DNA from: Phycisphaerae bacterium
GTDB taxonomy: Bacteria; Planctomycetota; Phycisphaerae; UBA1845; PWPN01
Length of the DNA: 37,644 nucleotides
Reading direction: 5' to 3'
NCBI GenBank assembly: GCA_018003015.1
Contig: JAGNEZ010000058.1
Location: forward strand, 1 to 37,644
In this document: positions 7,029-14,889 of the stretch, in pieces
Position numbering within the stretch: the stretch's first letter is position 1
Layout: every line of letters starts with the position of its first letter
Made by a program: the position numbers and the translations under genes
The notes under the pieces: model-generated
Database searches by the model: none
What the model saw: only the letters and a program-made list of their open reading frames with translations
Told to the model about the DNA's origin: nothing

Positions 7029-8730
7029 CGCCGGCGAGGCCCTGCGGGTCCGGGAGCTTTGCCGCCAGCTCAAGCCGGTCATTGGGGCCCGCGCCGACCG
7101 CATCTGGATGGCCTACGTCATTGAGGATAAGGACGGCAAGGCCCAGATTCTCGATTATCTGGAGGTCCTGGCGGCCCAGCACTTCCAGGGGACGCTGGAA
7201 AACGAAGGCCCGGGGCTGCTTCCGCCCAGCACTGAGGCCGCGCGCGGCGAGTATGAATTGGGCACCGTGACGTACAACGGCCGGGATCTGCATCCCTTAG
7301 GCCTGCGTGAAAGCGAGTGGATCCAACATGTAGGCGTGTTTGGCCGCTCGGGCGCGGGTAAGACGAATCTGGGCTTCCTGGTGGTACAGGAACTCGTCAA
7401 AGCCGGCAAACCCGTACTCATCCTCGATTGGAAACGCAACTACCGTGATCTTCTGACTTTGCCCGGCTTCGAGAACACGGCGGTGTATACGATTGGCCGT
7501 GCGGTCTCCCCGTTGTCCTTCAACCCGTTGATTCCGCCGCCGGGCACTTCGCCGCAGACCTGGCTGAAGAAGGTGATCGCCGTTCTGGGGCACAGCTACC
7601 TGCTGGGCGATGGCGTCGCCTACCTGCTGCAAGAGGCGATCGACCGCGCCTTTGAGGAGGCGGGCGTGTACACCGGCAGCGTCGATCGCTGGCCCACGTT
7701 CAAAGAGGTTCTTGAGATCCTGAAGCGCCGCCAGGTCTCGGGCAGAGAGGCCGGCTGGATGTCCAGCGCGCTGCGGGCCCTGGCGAGCCTCTGCTTCGGC
7801 GAGATGGATACACTGGTCAACCAGGGGCATGACGACATCCGGTCGCTCCTGTCGCGGCCGGTGATCCTGGAGCTGGATGCCCTGACCCAGCCGGACAAGG
7901 TGTTCGTGGCCAGTACGCTCGTACTGTACATCCACCACCTGCGCATGACCGAGCCTGTCCGCGAGACACTGAAGTCCGTGCTTCTCATCGAGGAAGCCCA
8001 CCACATCCTGTCGGGTGAGCGCCAGAGCCTGGCCGGAGGCCAGAGCGTCATGGACATCGCCTTTCGCGAGATCCGGGAATTCGGGACGGGAATTGTGCTG
8101 TTAGACCAGATGCCCTCAACGATCACCGCCTCGGCGCTGGCGAACACGTATGCCGTCCTGTGCTTCAACCTGAAGCACCGCGCGGATGTAAGCGCCATCA
8201 GCCAGGCCATGCTCTTGGAGGACCAGGAGAAAGACATCCTCGGCCGGCTGCAGGTCGGCGAGGCGGTCGTGCGTTTACAGGGCCGTGGTGTGCGCCCGTT
8301 CATGATCCACGTCCCGGAGTTCGCGATCCACAAGGGCTCGATAAGCGATGCCCAGGTTATGGTGCACATGCGGCAGCTCGGACTGCTGTCTGACCGGCGA
8401 CGAGCGGTACTCCGCACCGTCTCCGTGGCGAACGTGGCCGATTCACTTCAGGAACCAGCGACAGATCCCGAATGGCCAACGCACAGCTTGCCTGAAGCGG
8501 CCTTTCTGGCCGACGTGGCCGCCTTTCCAGATAGCGGCATTGCGGAACGTTACCGGCGCCTGGGGCTGAGCGTTCGCCAGGGGCAGAGAATCAAGGATGC
8601 TGGGATCGAGAAGGGGCTGATCAGCGAAGAGATCCACACCACACGCATGGGCAAGATCCGAGTTGTTCGGTTAACCGACCAAGGGCGCCTGTTGGTCGAC
8701 CACCCCGATTCGCGCCCAGAAGCAGCCTGA
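7015..8730 (+). CDS. HerA/DUF87-type hexameric ATPase with C-terminal winged helix
   Basis: GTG 7015, preceded by GGGAGGT (7004-7010), is chosen over an upstream in-frame start because the earlier codons overlap the coiled-coil gene. The 571-residue protein has a Walker A motif GRSGAGKTN (residues 110-118), ILDWKRNYRDLL just after it, a Walker B LLIEEAHH (323-330), and LLDQMPSTI with an arginine-rich C-terminal subdomain, as in HerA/FtsK-superfamily DNA translocases (DUF87). About residues 505-560 resemble a winged helix (RYRRLGLSVRQGQR, GLI, VRLTDQGR). Such ATPases pump or unwind DNA in archaeal end resection (with NurA), conjugation and anti-phage systems. No NurA, SIR2 or DUF4297 partner is adjacent; the overlapping coiled-coil gene is the only partner seen. 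Confidence 0.85.
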   Translation: MREHSAGEALRVRELCRQLKPVIGARADRIWMAYVIEDKDGKAQILDYLEVLAAQHFQGTLENEGPGLLPPSTEAARGEYELGTVTYNGRDLHPLGLRESEWIQHVGVFGRSGAGKTNLGFLVVQELVKAGKPVLILDWKRNYRDLLTLPGFENTAVYTIGRAVSPLSFNPLIPPPGTSPQTWLKKVIAVLGHSYLLGDGVAYLLQEAIDRAFEEAGVYTGSVDRWPTFKEVLEILKRRQVSGREAGWMSSALRALASLCFGEMDTLVNQGHDDIRSLLSRPVILELDALTQPDKVFVASTLVLYIHHLRMTEPVRETLKSVLLIEEAHHILSGERQSLAGGQSVMDIAFREIREFGTGIVLLDQMPSTITASALANTYAVLCFNLKHRADVSAISQAMLLEDQEKDILGRLQVGEAVVRLQGRGVRPFMIHVPEFAIHKGSISDAQVMVHMRQLGLLSDRRRAVLRTVSVANVADSLQEPATDPEWPTHSLPEAAFLADVAAFPDSGIAERYRRLGLSVRQGQRIKDAGIEKGLISEEIHTTRMGKIRVVRLTDQGRLLVDHPDSRPEAA

Positions 8731-8839
8731 CCGCTGGGAGAGAGTTGGCTCTCGGGCAGAATCCGGCAGAGGCAGACGTTTGCCCGCAACTGCGTAAGGG
8801 TATTGCCCATCTCGTCCGCACCGGTAAGCTGTCAGAAAG

Positions 8840-9703
8840 ATGATATCCTCTCCCCATCAACCGCCAGACTTGGAGACGCCCCATACGCCAGGGGACTCCG
8901 GCCTCTGCTGTCCGCATTGCGAGTACAACCTGACCGGGCTGACCGAGAACCGCTGCCCCGAATGCGGCCTGCAATTCGATCCCGACGAACTGCGCCGCCT
9001 GCTTTCGGGCCAACCGCAACCGATCCCCGATTGGGACGGTCGGCACGGCCCAGGGCTCTTCCTGGCCTTCTTTCGCGTCTGCTGGACGACGTGGTTTCAC
9101 CCGATCCGATTCTCCAGAACCTTCCCCTGGTGCGTCAACCCCCACTCCGCGATGAGCTTCTGGTTCCTGACGCGAGTGGCGGCGGCCGGTCTGGTCTGCG
9201 GTGTGGCCGCCAGCGGTTTACTCGGCGATCTGTCATCTTCCTGGGAACGTGCCAATCTCTTTGCCGTCATCTGCGGCGGGACTTCCGCATCCCTCGCCTG
9301 CGAGGCGGTTCTGGTGCTGCTGTTGCGGCTCCTGACCCGCCGGCGGATCAGGGTCCAGTCGGAGCACGGCGGCTCCGTATCCTGGTGGCCCTTCATCGGT
9401 TTTCACGGCAGCTTCCTGGTGGTAAGCGGCTTAACGATGCCGTTGTATGTCCTGGTCGTAGATCAGTGCTTTTTTGACTGGCCACATCAAACGTGGGAGA
9501 GGGTGTTCTGGTTCGTGGTGTGCGTGCACGTGGCGTGGTGGTGGTATTGCCTCGGCAGGGGTGTCGTCGAGCGCACGCGGCCGTCCAAGGCCAGAATCAT
9601 CGCCATTCTACTCATTCCGGCCGTGGGTGCCGGGGCGATCCTGCTGGGCATTTACGCCACCATTTTCTTTGGCTTCGCGATTTTTGTACCCTTCCCCCGT
9701 TAG
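8840..9703 (+). CDS. Membrane protein with N-terminal double-CxxC zinc ribbon
   Basis: A 287-residue protein that begins with a short Pro-rich tail, then CPHCEYNLTGLTENRCPECG (about residues 24-43), the same zinc-ribbon type seen at the C-terminus of the interrupted gene near 1.8 kb. A soluble linker with RRLLSGQPQPIPDW follows, then about five membrane segments between residues 110 and 285 (for example VAAAGLVCGVAASGLLG, FLVVSGLTMPLYVLVV, IAILLIPAVGAGAILLGI). Its layout resembles the Yip1/zinc-ribbon membrane proteins common in planctomycetes. Function is unknown. It lies 109 bases after the ATPase gene on the same strand and could share its transcript. Confidence 0.75.
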   Translation: MISSPHQPPDLETPHTPGDSGLCCPHCEYNLTGLTENRCPECGLQFDPDELRRLLSGQPQPIPDWDGRHGPGLFLAFFRVCWTTWFHPIRFSRTFPWCVNPHSAMSFWFLTRVAAAGLVCGVAASGLLGDLSSSWERANLFAVICGGTSASLACEAVLVLLLRLLTRRRIRVQSEHGGSVSWWPFIGFHGSFLVVSGLTMPLYVLVVDQCFFDWPHQTWERVFWFVVCVHVAWWWYCLGRGVVERTRPSKARIIAILLIPAVGAGAILLGIYATIFFGFAIFVPFPR

Positions 9704-10118
9704 CGATGCCCAGGCCGTGGTGATCGCCGGTCGATGAGGCACCGAAGAGGGGCGCCTGTTTCTGGATCATGCGGAAGCGAGCGGAGGAGTCCGGGTTAAT
9801 GCCGGCGAAGAGTATGTGGAGTTTACGCGTCAGCAGTCGCGATGAACGCGTGTGCGGGTATTGAATCGCCCGAATCGCCGCTTCTCTCGCAGCCACGACT
9901 ACGGCCAGCCTTCTCCGGCGGCAAGAAGATGCGGAACTGTACAGACCTGAAAATCGGCGGAATTTAAGAGCTTTTCCTGTCACGCGAGAGTAGTCTGGCA
10001 GGGCAGGAGATCTGTGTCCTCCGGCCAGACCCACGCATAAACTCCACATATACTCTACCCTGTGCCTGAAGGCTGGCACAGCGGCAACCCTGCTCTCCGG
10101 ATCCTCCTTGCAGCCGTT
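9704..10118. other. Spacer holding a small inverted-repeat element
   Basis: No gene is supported. The only structure seen is the pair of imperfect inverted repeats at 9809-9830 and 10033-10056. A 155-residue minus-strand frame crosses the whole interval, but its translation is Arg/Ser-rich and it runs through the inverted repeats, so it is not called. Confidence 0.35.
9809..10056. mobile_element. Possible MITE-like element with terminal inverted repeats
   Basis: Bases 9809-9830 read AGAGTATGTGGAGTTTACGCGT. The reverse complement of 10033-10056 is the same sequence with two inserted bases (AT) and one changed base. The pair encloses about 200 bases without a gene, giving an element of about 250 bp. 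This layout fits a miniature inverted-repeat transposable element or a decayed insertion sequence. No target-site duplication was established. Confidence 0.4.
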
Positions 10119-10403
10119 CTACTCGGTTGCCTTGACCGCGACCAGCGTAGCCCGGATCTCCGCCGCCTTGTCCGCGTCCAGCCTGGCCAGCAGCGCTTCA
10201 ATCCGCGTGCCCAGCCCGCCCGCTGCGGCTGGCCGTGGGAGCGTCAGATAGGCGTAGCGGATCACGTCCGCGTCCTGCTCTTTCACGAGTTGGTTGGCCG
10301 CCTTGACGCCCTTCTCGCCGATCCGTTGCCGCAGCCGCTCCAGACGCTCCTGCCGGCTAGGGACGCCCCGCCGCTTCTGCGTACCCGTCTTGCCCCTGGC
10401 CAT
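10119..10403 (-). CDS. Small basic hypothetical protein
   Basis: The 94-residue protein begins at ATG 10403, with a weak AAAGGA about 6 bases upstream. Residues 1-40 are strongly basic (RGKTGTQKRRGVPSRQERLERLRQR read in part) and predict helix. The rest is two or three further helices (QLVKEQDADVIRYAYLTL; GTRIEALLARLDADKAAEI). No family is recognised. A small nucleic-acid-binding protein is plausible from charge alone. It stands alone on the minus strand between plus-strand genes. Confidence 0.5.
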   Translation of the reverse strand: MARGKTGTQKRRGVPSRQERLERLRQRIGEKGVKAANQLVKEQDADVIRYAYLTLPRPAAAGGLGTRIEALLARLDADKAAEIRATLVAVKATE

Positions 10404-11039
10404 ATCGTTCCTTTCGTTTTTCAGAAGAACCGCCGATGAAACCGGTTGCGATGTTAATTATATCGGCGTTCGAATTCAAGTTTTGGCATCTTAATACCCC
10501 TGCTGCGCCTTTTAGGCTTTCAGTGAATAAAAGGCCATATTTGGCTGATCGCCAGGAATCCGCTATTCGCAGGGAGTCCCTGGTCTTTCTCTGCGGCCTG
10601 GATGCGCCCGCCCCGCCGGCCTGAGGTAGTCGTGGCTCATGCAGGCCGTTCGGCTGTCGATCGCCGGCGTGCCCGGCGGTCCCGTGCACACACCGATCGT
10701 GCTCCTCGACCAGGGACGAACTGGTGAGCGCCGCGAGCGAGCTCAAGCAGGTAGTGTCGGCGAGGCCTGCGTGGTTCGTCCTGGCACCTGCGGCCACCTC
10801 CCTCTCCCGATTGGATCATGCGGCTGAGCAGAATGCGTCGACGCGGTACTCCTGTGCGAGGCCACCGCCCAAGACGGCAAGAAGTGCTCCGCGTTCTCTC
10901 GTTGGTGGGTTTCGTTTCCTTCAGCACTGCGACGGGACGGCATTATAGATCTTTCCCCTGCGGGTCGGCTGCGTCCTTGGAGGTGCCGCTCTCAAGGGCC
11001 TCGCCTAAAGACGTATAAAGCCTGCGTCGACGGTCGTGC
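10404..11039. other. Long spacer before the first leader ORF
   Basis: No gene is supported over about 570 bases. The last part holds a hairpin with a conserved loop (10975-10997) and a TATAAAG box at 11014-11020, about 24 bases before the ATG at 11040. Bases 10904-10960 carry several short AT-rich words (TTATAGATC) that might be part of a promoter, but no convincing -35/-10 pair was established. Confidence 0.35.
10975..10997 (+). promoter_or_regulatory. Hairpin with conserved 13-nt loop, copy 1
   Basis: CCTTG (10975-10979) pairs with CAAGG (10993-10997) around the loop GAGGTGCCGCTCT. The same 13-nt loop, with one A/G change, sits at 21751-21763 within a stem of different bases. Both copies precede the two homologous leader ORFs (ATG 11040 and 21840). 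A cis-acting RNA or protein-binding site is inferred. Confidence 0.45.
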
Positions 11040-11201
11040 ATGGAAACGAAAACCTTATCACCAACGGAGAAGCGCAGAGAGCTGATCTTGGAGCTCATGG
11101 GGGCGGTGAATTCCGAGGCGAAGTACCGCTACCTCGAGCGACAGCTCAGCCGCCTGGATTCAGATTCATCTTCAATAACTGAAAAGGAGGTGACCACGAA
11201 C
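11040..11201 (+). other. Leader ORF reading in frame into the next gene
   Basis: ATG 11040 opens a 54-codon frame (METKTLSPTEKRRELILELM...) homologous to the free-standing leader ORF at 21840-21991: both contain R/E-REL, VNS, a Tyr, LDS and a terminal KEV. Here no stop codon intervenes, so it continues into the 11202 gene and a 160-residue fusion is possible. The KEV codons AAG GAG GTG are also the Shine-Dalgarno sequence for ATG 11202. No Shine-Dalgarno precedes ATG 11040. It is listed separately because two products, one starting at 11040 and one at 11202, are possible. Confidence 0.5.
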
Positions 11202-11522
11202 ATGGACGAAACAACACAAACCAAGTTGAACGCATACCTGGAGCTGCTCGCTGCGGCCAAGGAACACGTCGAGGAGGAATTTGTCGCGATGAACCTCGTG
11301 CAGGAAATCGCACGGGATCGCCGGGCGGAACAGATCCGCGCCGAGCGGGCTGGGCGATCCGCCACGCAGCAACGCCCACGCGGCGATGTCGCAGGCGACC
11401 GCGCCTCGCAAAAACAGATCGACTGGCTCCGCGACCTGGGCGTGCAAGTGCCGCAGTACTGCACCCGGGCACGCGCAAGCGAACTCCTCACGGAGGCGCT
11501 GGCCAAGCAGGCCGCAAGGTAG
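11202..11522 (+). CDS. Small helical protein with C-terminal QKQ(I/L)xxLxxL motif, paralogue 1
   Basis: ATG 11202 has a near-perfect AAAAGGAGGTGA site (11183-11194) 7 bases upstream. The 106-residue product starts MDETTQTKLNAYLELL, has a charged helix (IARDRRAEQIRAERA), a variable linker, and ends with ASQKQIDWLRDLGVQVP followed by an ASELLTEAL helix. The gene at 18471 encodes the same arrangement (ETQTTLDAYASL, VARDRRAQQIRDER, ATQKQLEFLKDL). A KQxxFLxxLG...P-x-G-L-T-K-x-x-A-S-x-L-I unit recurs, to my knowledge, in small phage and plasmid proteins; its function is not known to me. The longer start at 11040 would add 54 residues. Two GC hairpins follow the stop codon. Confidence 0.7.
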   Translation: MDETTQTKLNAYLELLAAAKEHVEEEFVAMNLVQEIARDRRAEQIRAERAGRSATQQRPRGDVAGDRASQKQIDWLRDLGVQVPQYCTRARASELLTEALAKQAAR

Positions 11523-11530
11523 GCCGTGCA

Positions 11531-11573
11531 CCCCGCGGCCTTCGGGCTGCGGGGCCTGCCCCCCGTTGGGGGC
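11531..11573 (+). terminator. Two adjacent hairpins, the first with a UUCG tetraloop
   Basis: CCCCGCGGCC (11531-11540) pairs with GGCTGCGGGG (11545-11554) around TTCG, nine Watson-Crick pairs plus one G-T. GCCCCC (11558-11563) then pairs with GGGGGC (11568-11573) around CGTT. They start 8 bases after the stop codon at 11522. No T-run follows, so a role as RNA-stabilising end or factor-dependent terminator is more likely than intrinsic termination. Confidence 0.45.
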
Positions 11574-11769
11574 GGCCAAGGTGGCCGCAGCAGGCGGTAG
11601 CCGGCCAGGCAAGCCGGGATTGCCCGCGCTGGCGGCGCACGCTGGGGCAACTGCCTGTCAGCCCGGCCCTCACGAACGCCGTCATGCGAAGCCCCGCGCA
11701 ACTTGCGGGTGCCCGGGCACAGCCCGTGGTTTTCGGCGGGACGCGAGCACGAGTCTGATGGCGAAAAGC

Positions 11770-11776
11770 TAATAAA
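11770..11776 (+). promoter_or_regulatory. Possible promoter box (TAATAAA) before the exonuclease gene
   Basis: TAATAAA is centred about 25 bases before ATG 11798 and is preceded by the purine block GCGAAAAGC. The layout and distance recall an archaeal BRE/TATA pair with a leaderless transcript, but it is equally a plausible bacterial -10 element. This is inferred from position only. Confidence 0.3.
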
Positions 11777-11797
11777 CCCGTCTGTCCTTGCGGGGGC

Positions 11798-12592
11798 ATG
11801 ACCAACTTCTACCTCGATATCGAAACCACCGGCATCGACGCCCAGCATGATCACATCCTCACGATCCAGTTCCAGCCGCTGGACCGCTCAACGGGACAAC
11901 CCATCGGCACCCTCCGGATCCTCAAGGCCTGGGAGTCGTCGGAGAAGGAGATTCTCGATCAGTTCATCGCCGAGGTCGGCATCCTGGATCCATACCCTTT
12001 CGCGTTCATTCCCGTCGGCTTCAACCTGATGTTCGAGCACAACTTCCTCAGGGCAAGGAGCGTGGCCCACGGTCTGCCCGAGATCGACATCCTGGCCAGG
12101 CCGTTCATCGACCTCAAGGCGGTCGGGGTGCTCATGCGCCACGGCGAGTTCAAGGGCACGAGCCTGGACGCGCTTACCGGCAAGCAGGGCAACGGCTCTC
12201 AGATTTCAGTTTGGTACGCGGCGCGCGATTTTGGAGCCATCGTGCGTTACATCGAGCAGGAAGCCCGGGAGTTCATCCGCTTCTACGCGTGGCTGTGCGC
12301 GAGGATGCCGGTGTTGCGGAGCGAGTGGATGAGGGAGTGCAGCCGAGAAGCCCGCGATCCTGAGGTTGATTCTCCGGCCACGCCAGCTGTGCGGAGTCAG
12401 GCAGGGAACGATACCAAGCTCCAGGCAGGAGTGCCCCCGGATTGCGGCGGGGCTCGAGCGAGCCGATTCCCGACAAACGCATCGGCCGAACAGGCTGCGC
12501 GGTGGTCCGCATACCCTCGTAACTCGACGGCGCCCTTGAAGGGGTGGCAATCTCGAGTAGAATCCCACCCATCAACATCAACCGGACGCTGA
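11798..12592 (+). CDS. DEDD-type 3'-5' exonuclease/RNase H-fold protein
   Basis: The N-terminus FYLDIETTGID carries the DxE pair of the DEDD exonuclease Exo I motif. It is followed by HILTIQFQPLD and LKAWESSEKEIL, PVGFNLMFEHNFL (an Exo II-like N-x-x-F-E) and YIEQEAREFIRFY in the Exo III position. I associate this arrangement with a ribonuclease H-like protein family that is well represented in archaea and also present in bacteria. The family region ends near residue 185 (about base 12355). The last 80 residues are Pro/Ser/Ala-rich and may be a read-through tail or non-conserved extension. The start is ATG 11798 with only a weak GGGGG upstream. A DNA or RNA 3'-end trimming role is inferred. 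Confidence 0.75.
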   Translation: MTNFYLDIETTGIDAQHDHILTIQFQPLDRSTGQPIGTLRILKAWESSEKEILDQFIAEVGILDPYPFAFIPVGFNLMFEHNFLRARSVAHGLPEIDILARPFIDLKAVGVLMRHGEFKGTSLDALTGKQGNGSQISVWYAARDFGAIVRYIEQEAREFIRFYAWLCARMPVLRSEWMRECSREARDPEVDSPATPAVRSQAGNDTKLQAGVPPDCGGARASRFPTNASAEQAARWSAYPRNSTAPLKGWQSRVESHPSTSTGR

Positions 12593-12653
12593 CCGGTATT
12601 CTATTGGACCCGGGAGAGGTTGGCGGGCCCACTTGCGGGAGATCCGGCTGGAC

Positions 12654-14759
12654 ATGGCCTTCGCAGCTTCCAGATACTCCGTTGACCGGCTTGCTCCTGA
12701 CCGCGTGCACCAAATCCTCGCACGGGTTGCGTCGGCCTACGGCCTCGCTGTCTTTCGGTCAGACCAAGGTGGCGGCAAATACCGCACGGAGTTTGTCCAA
12801 ACCAGACCGTGGTACGCCGTCCTGATCCGCCGCCGCCCCCAGCGTATAACCTGTGCGCTGAAGGCTACGGATCGCGGCACTTGCCTAGACATAGACCACC
12901 GTTTCTTCCGCTCGTACAGCATCCTGGTTTCTTGTGTGGTAGCCTTTACTGGCGGGCTATTCCTGTACGGCGCGCACGGCGTGTTCTCAGTCCCACATTT
13001 CACGTTTGCTGGCTTCAGCCATTCTCTTCTCGCCATATTCCTCGGCATCCTCTTGATGGAGAGGACTCTCTCTCTGATTCGGATGCCCGCTGGCCCCTTT
13101 CTCGATGACTTACGAGAGGAGGTCAGGCGAAGCCAGGGCTTGCTCGAAGAAGACAGAATCGGCGTACGTAGTCCCGAGTATCGCGTGCACATCGCCTTCC
13201 TCGTGTACATTTTGATACTCTTCTTGCTGGGCGCATGGGTCAGCGGTATATGGCTCGCCCGCTTGCCCGCCGCCCTCCTGGTCGTCTCCGCTACGGCGAT
13301 AGGACTGATTCTGGTACTGCTGATAATGCTCGCTGTTACGGTGTGCCGACCCCCTGCAGCCCTTCGACTGAGCATACCACTCGCTTGCCTCGGAAGTTCG
13401 ATGGTTAGCACCACACTAATCGTAGCCCTCTGTATTCCAATGGTCTTCGGCGTCCCCCGAAGAGCACTGTGGAATCAAATTCTGACAAGGAATGGCACAG
13501 TCGAACGTCTTGACCCGCGAGCATCTGCTGCACTCGGCTCTGAGAGGCCCACTGGTTCCCCAGGCGCGGAACAAATCGAGGCGAAACGGCGACTCATTGG
13601 CCTCCTTTGTCCCATCGTTCTTGCATTCGTCGTCGTCGCAGGAATTTACGCCGCAGGAACCCTCGGTAGCGTCGGGTCTGTCATAGAACACGCAAATCGA
13701 CTTCAGGCACAAATCCAAGGCAGGACGACCCATGAGGCCGTCTCAGGGGGCAGCTTCTTCCGACCAATGCGCCTGCTCTTAATCCTGGTCTGGATTTCGT
13801 TCGGTGCGCTGATCTTAACTGGTGCTGGTTGTGTGATCATGACAGGGATCGGAGTTATTGACCCCGCGCATCTGTTATTCGGTCAACAAAGCGTGGGAGT
13901 CATTGAGGGAACCGCCATGGCGCTCGCGCTTGTCCTCGGCTTACCCTCTTCTGGCCCAGGATTACTCCTCCTCAGCCGTGTGTTGTGGGCGGCGAGCGCG
14001 TTTTGTGCGCTTGGCCTATTCGCTTTATCCCTGATGAGTTACTACTGGCGCCGCTGGTTGACTTTGCGCAGGCTGCGCGCCTGCGTTTTGACCGGCGCGG
14101 GAGCACAGAAATCGGCACCCATCGAAGACATGATCTGTGACTTGGCTCGACGCGCCCGTTGCCCAACGCCGCAGCTGGCAGTAACGTCCCGATCCGATCC
14201 GTACGCAGGCGTGTACGAGTTTGGGCTTTTGAAGAGAGAGAGGTACATCGAGCTGTCAGTGCGGTTCATCGAAACACTTGAGCGGGACGAGATCGAGGCC
14301 GTGCTCGCTCACGAGCTTGGCCATTTTATGAGTGGACACTGCACAAGACACAATCTGCTGCACATTCTTGCCCGTCTGACATTCGTCGGCGGAGGGTTCG
14401 TCAGCGGGATCGAGAACAGCTTCGGAAATGAACTCGAGGCCGACCGCGTTGCCGTTTCGCTCCTGAGCGTCAGGCCGCAAGTCCTGCGCTCCTGCCTGGA
14501 GAACACCCTGGCAACCCTCGCTTTGGACTCGCTGAAAAGGCACCGCATGTCTGTAGGCTTGGCACTCGCGCAGAGCAGCGGTGCTTTGGGCAGATCGTCC
14601 GCATGGGCTCGCGGCGAAGCCAGGGAGTCCCTCTCGCTCTCCAGCCGCATTCGCCTTTGGCTGTCGATTTATGCATCGGATGTGGATGTGTTTTCGTATT
14701 GGCATCCATCGCTCAGGGAGCGCATTGAGCTACTGAAGGCGATGGAGGAGCCCCCGTGA
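12654..14759 (+). CDS. Multi-pass M48-family zinc metallopeptidase
   Basis: About 701 residues. The catalytic domain lies near the C-terminus: AHELGHFMSGH gives HELGH at residues 553-557, and ELEADRVAV about 35 residues later supplies the third zinc ligand, as in HtpX/Ste24-type M48 peptidases. It is preceded by DLARRARCPTPQLAV and YAGVYEFG, which match the usual M48 lead-in. Unlike the short HtpX (about 290 residues, typically four membrane segments), this protein has some eight or nine hydrophobic segments between residues 85 and 470, plus a soluble N-terminal 85 residues. An ATG at 12654 is chosen; an in-frame TTG at 12633 is the alternative. A soluble winged-helix gene follows after 130 bases, so membrane proteolysis linked to gene control, by analogy to BlaR1/BlaI (M56), is a hypothesis. 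Confidence 0.8.
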   Translation: MAFAASRYSVDRLAPDRVHQILARVASAYGLAVFRSDQGGGKYRTEFVQTRPWYAVLIRRRPQRITCALKATDRGTCLDIDHRFFRSYSILVSCVVAFTGGLFLYGAHGVFSVPHFTFAGFSHSLLAIFLGILLMERTLSLIRMPAGPFLDDLREEVRRSQGLLEEDRIGVRSPEYRVHIAFLVYILILFLLGAWVSGIWLARLPAALLVVSATAIGLILVLLIMLAVTVCRPPAALRLSIPLACLGSSMVSTTLIVALCIPMVFGVPRRALWNQILTRNGTVERLDPRASAALGSERPTGSPGAEQIEAKRRLIGLLCPIVLAFVVVAGIYAAGTLGSVGSVIEHANRLQAQIQGRTTHEAVSGGSFFRPMRLLLILVWISFGALILTGAGCVIMTGIGVIDPAHLLFGQQSVGVIEGTAMALALVLGLPSSGPGLLLLSRVLWAASAFCALGLFALSLMSYYWRRWLTLRRLRACVLTGAGAQKSAPIEDMICDLARRARCPTPQLAVTSRSDPYAGVYEFGLLKRERYIELSVRFIETLERDEIEAVLAHELGHFMSGHCTRHNLLHILARLTFVGGGFVSGIENSFGNELEADRVAVSLLSVRPQVLRSCLENTLATLALDSLKRHRMSVGLALAQSSGALGRSSAWARGEARESLSLSSRIRLWLSIYASDVDVFSYWHPSLRERIELLKAMEEPP

Positions 14760-14889
14760 GTATTTCCCTAGCGGGTGTAGCGGCTGGCGGTAAGCGGGTG
14801 GCAGGACACCTGCGGAGGCGTAGGACCGCAATCGCGACAGTATGCGTCTCGTTACGATCGGAAAAGAGAGCAGATCTTCTGGAGCATCC

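Noticed and set aside
9612-10079. 155-codon minus-strand frame over the inverted-repeat element
   Set aside because: Arg/Ser-rich, overlaps the 3' end of the membrane-protein gene and both inverted repeats, and has no start signal.
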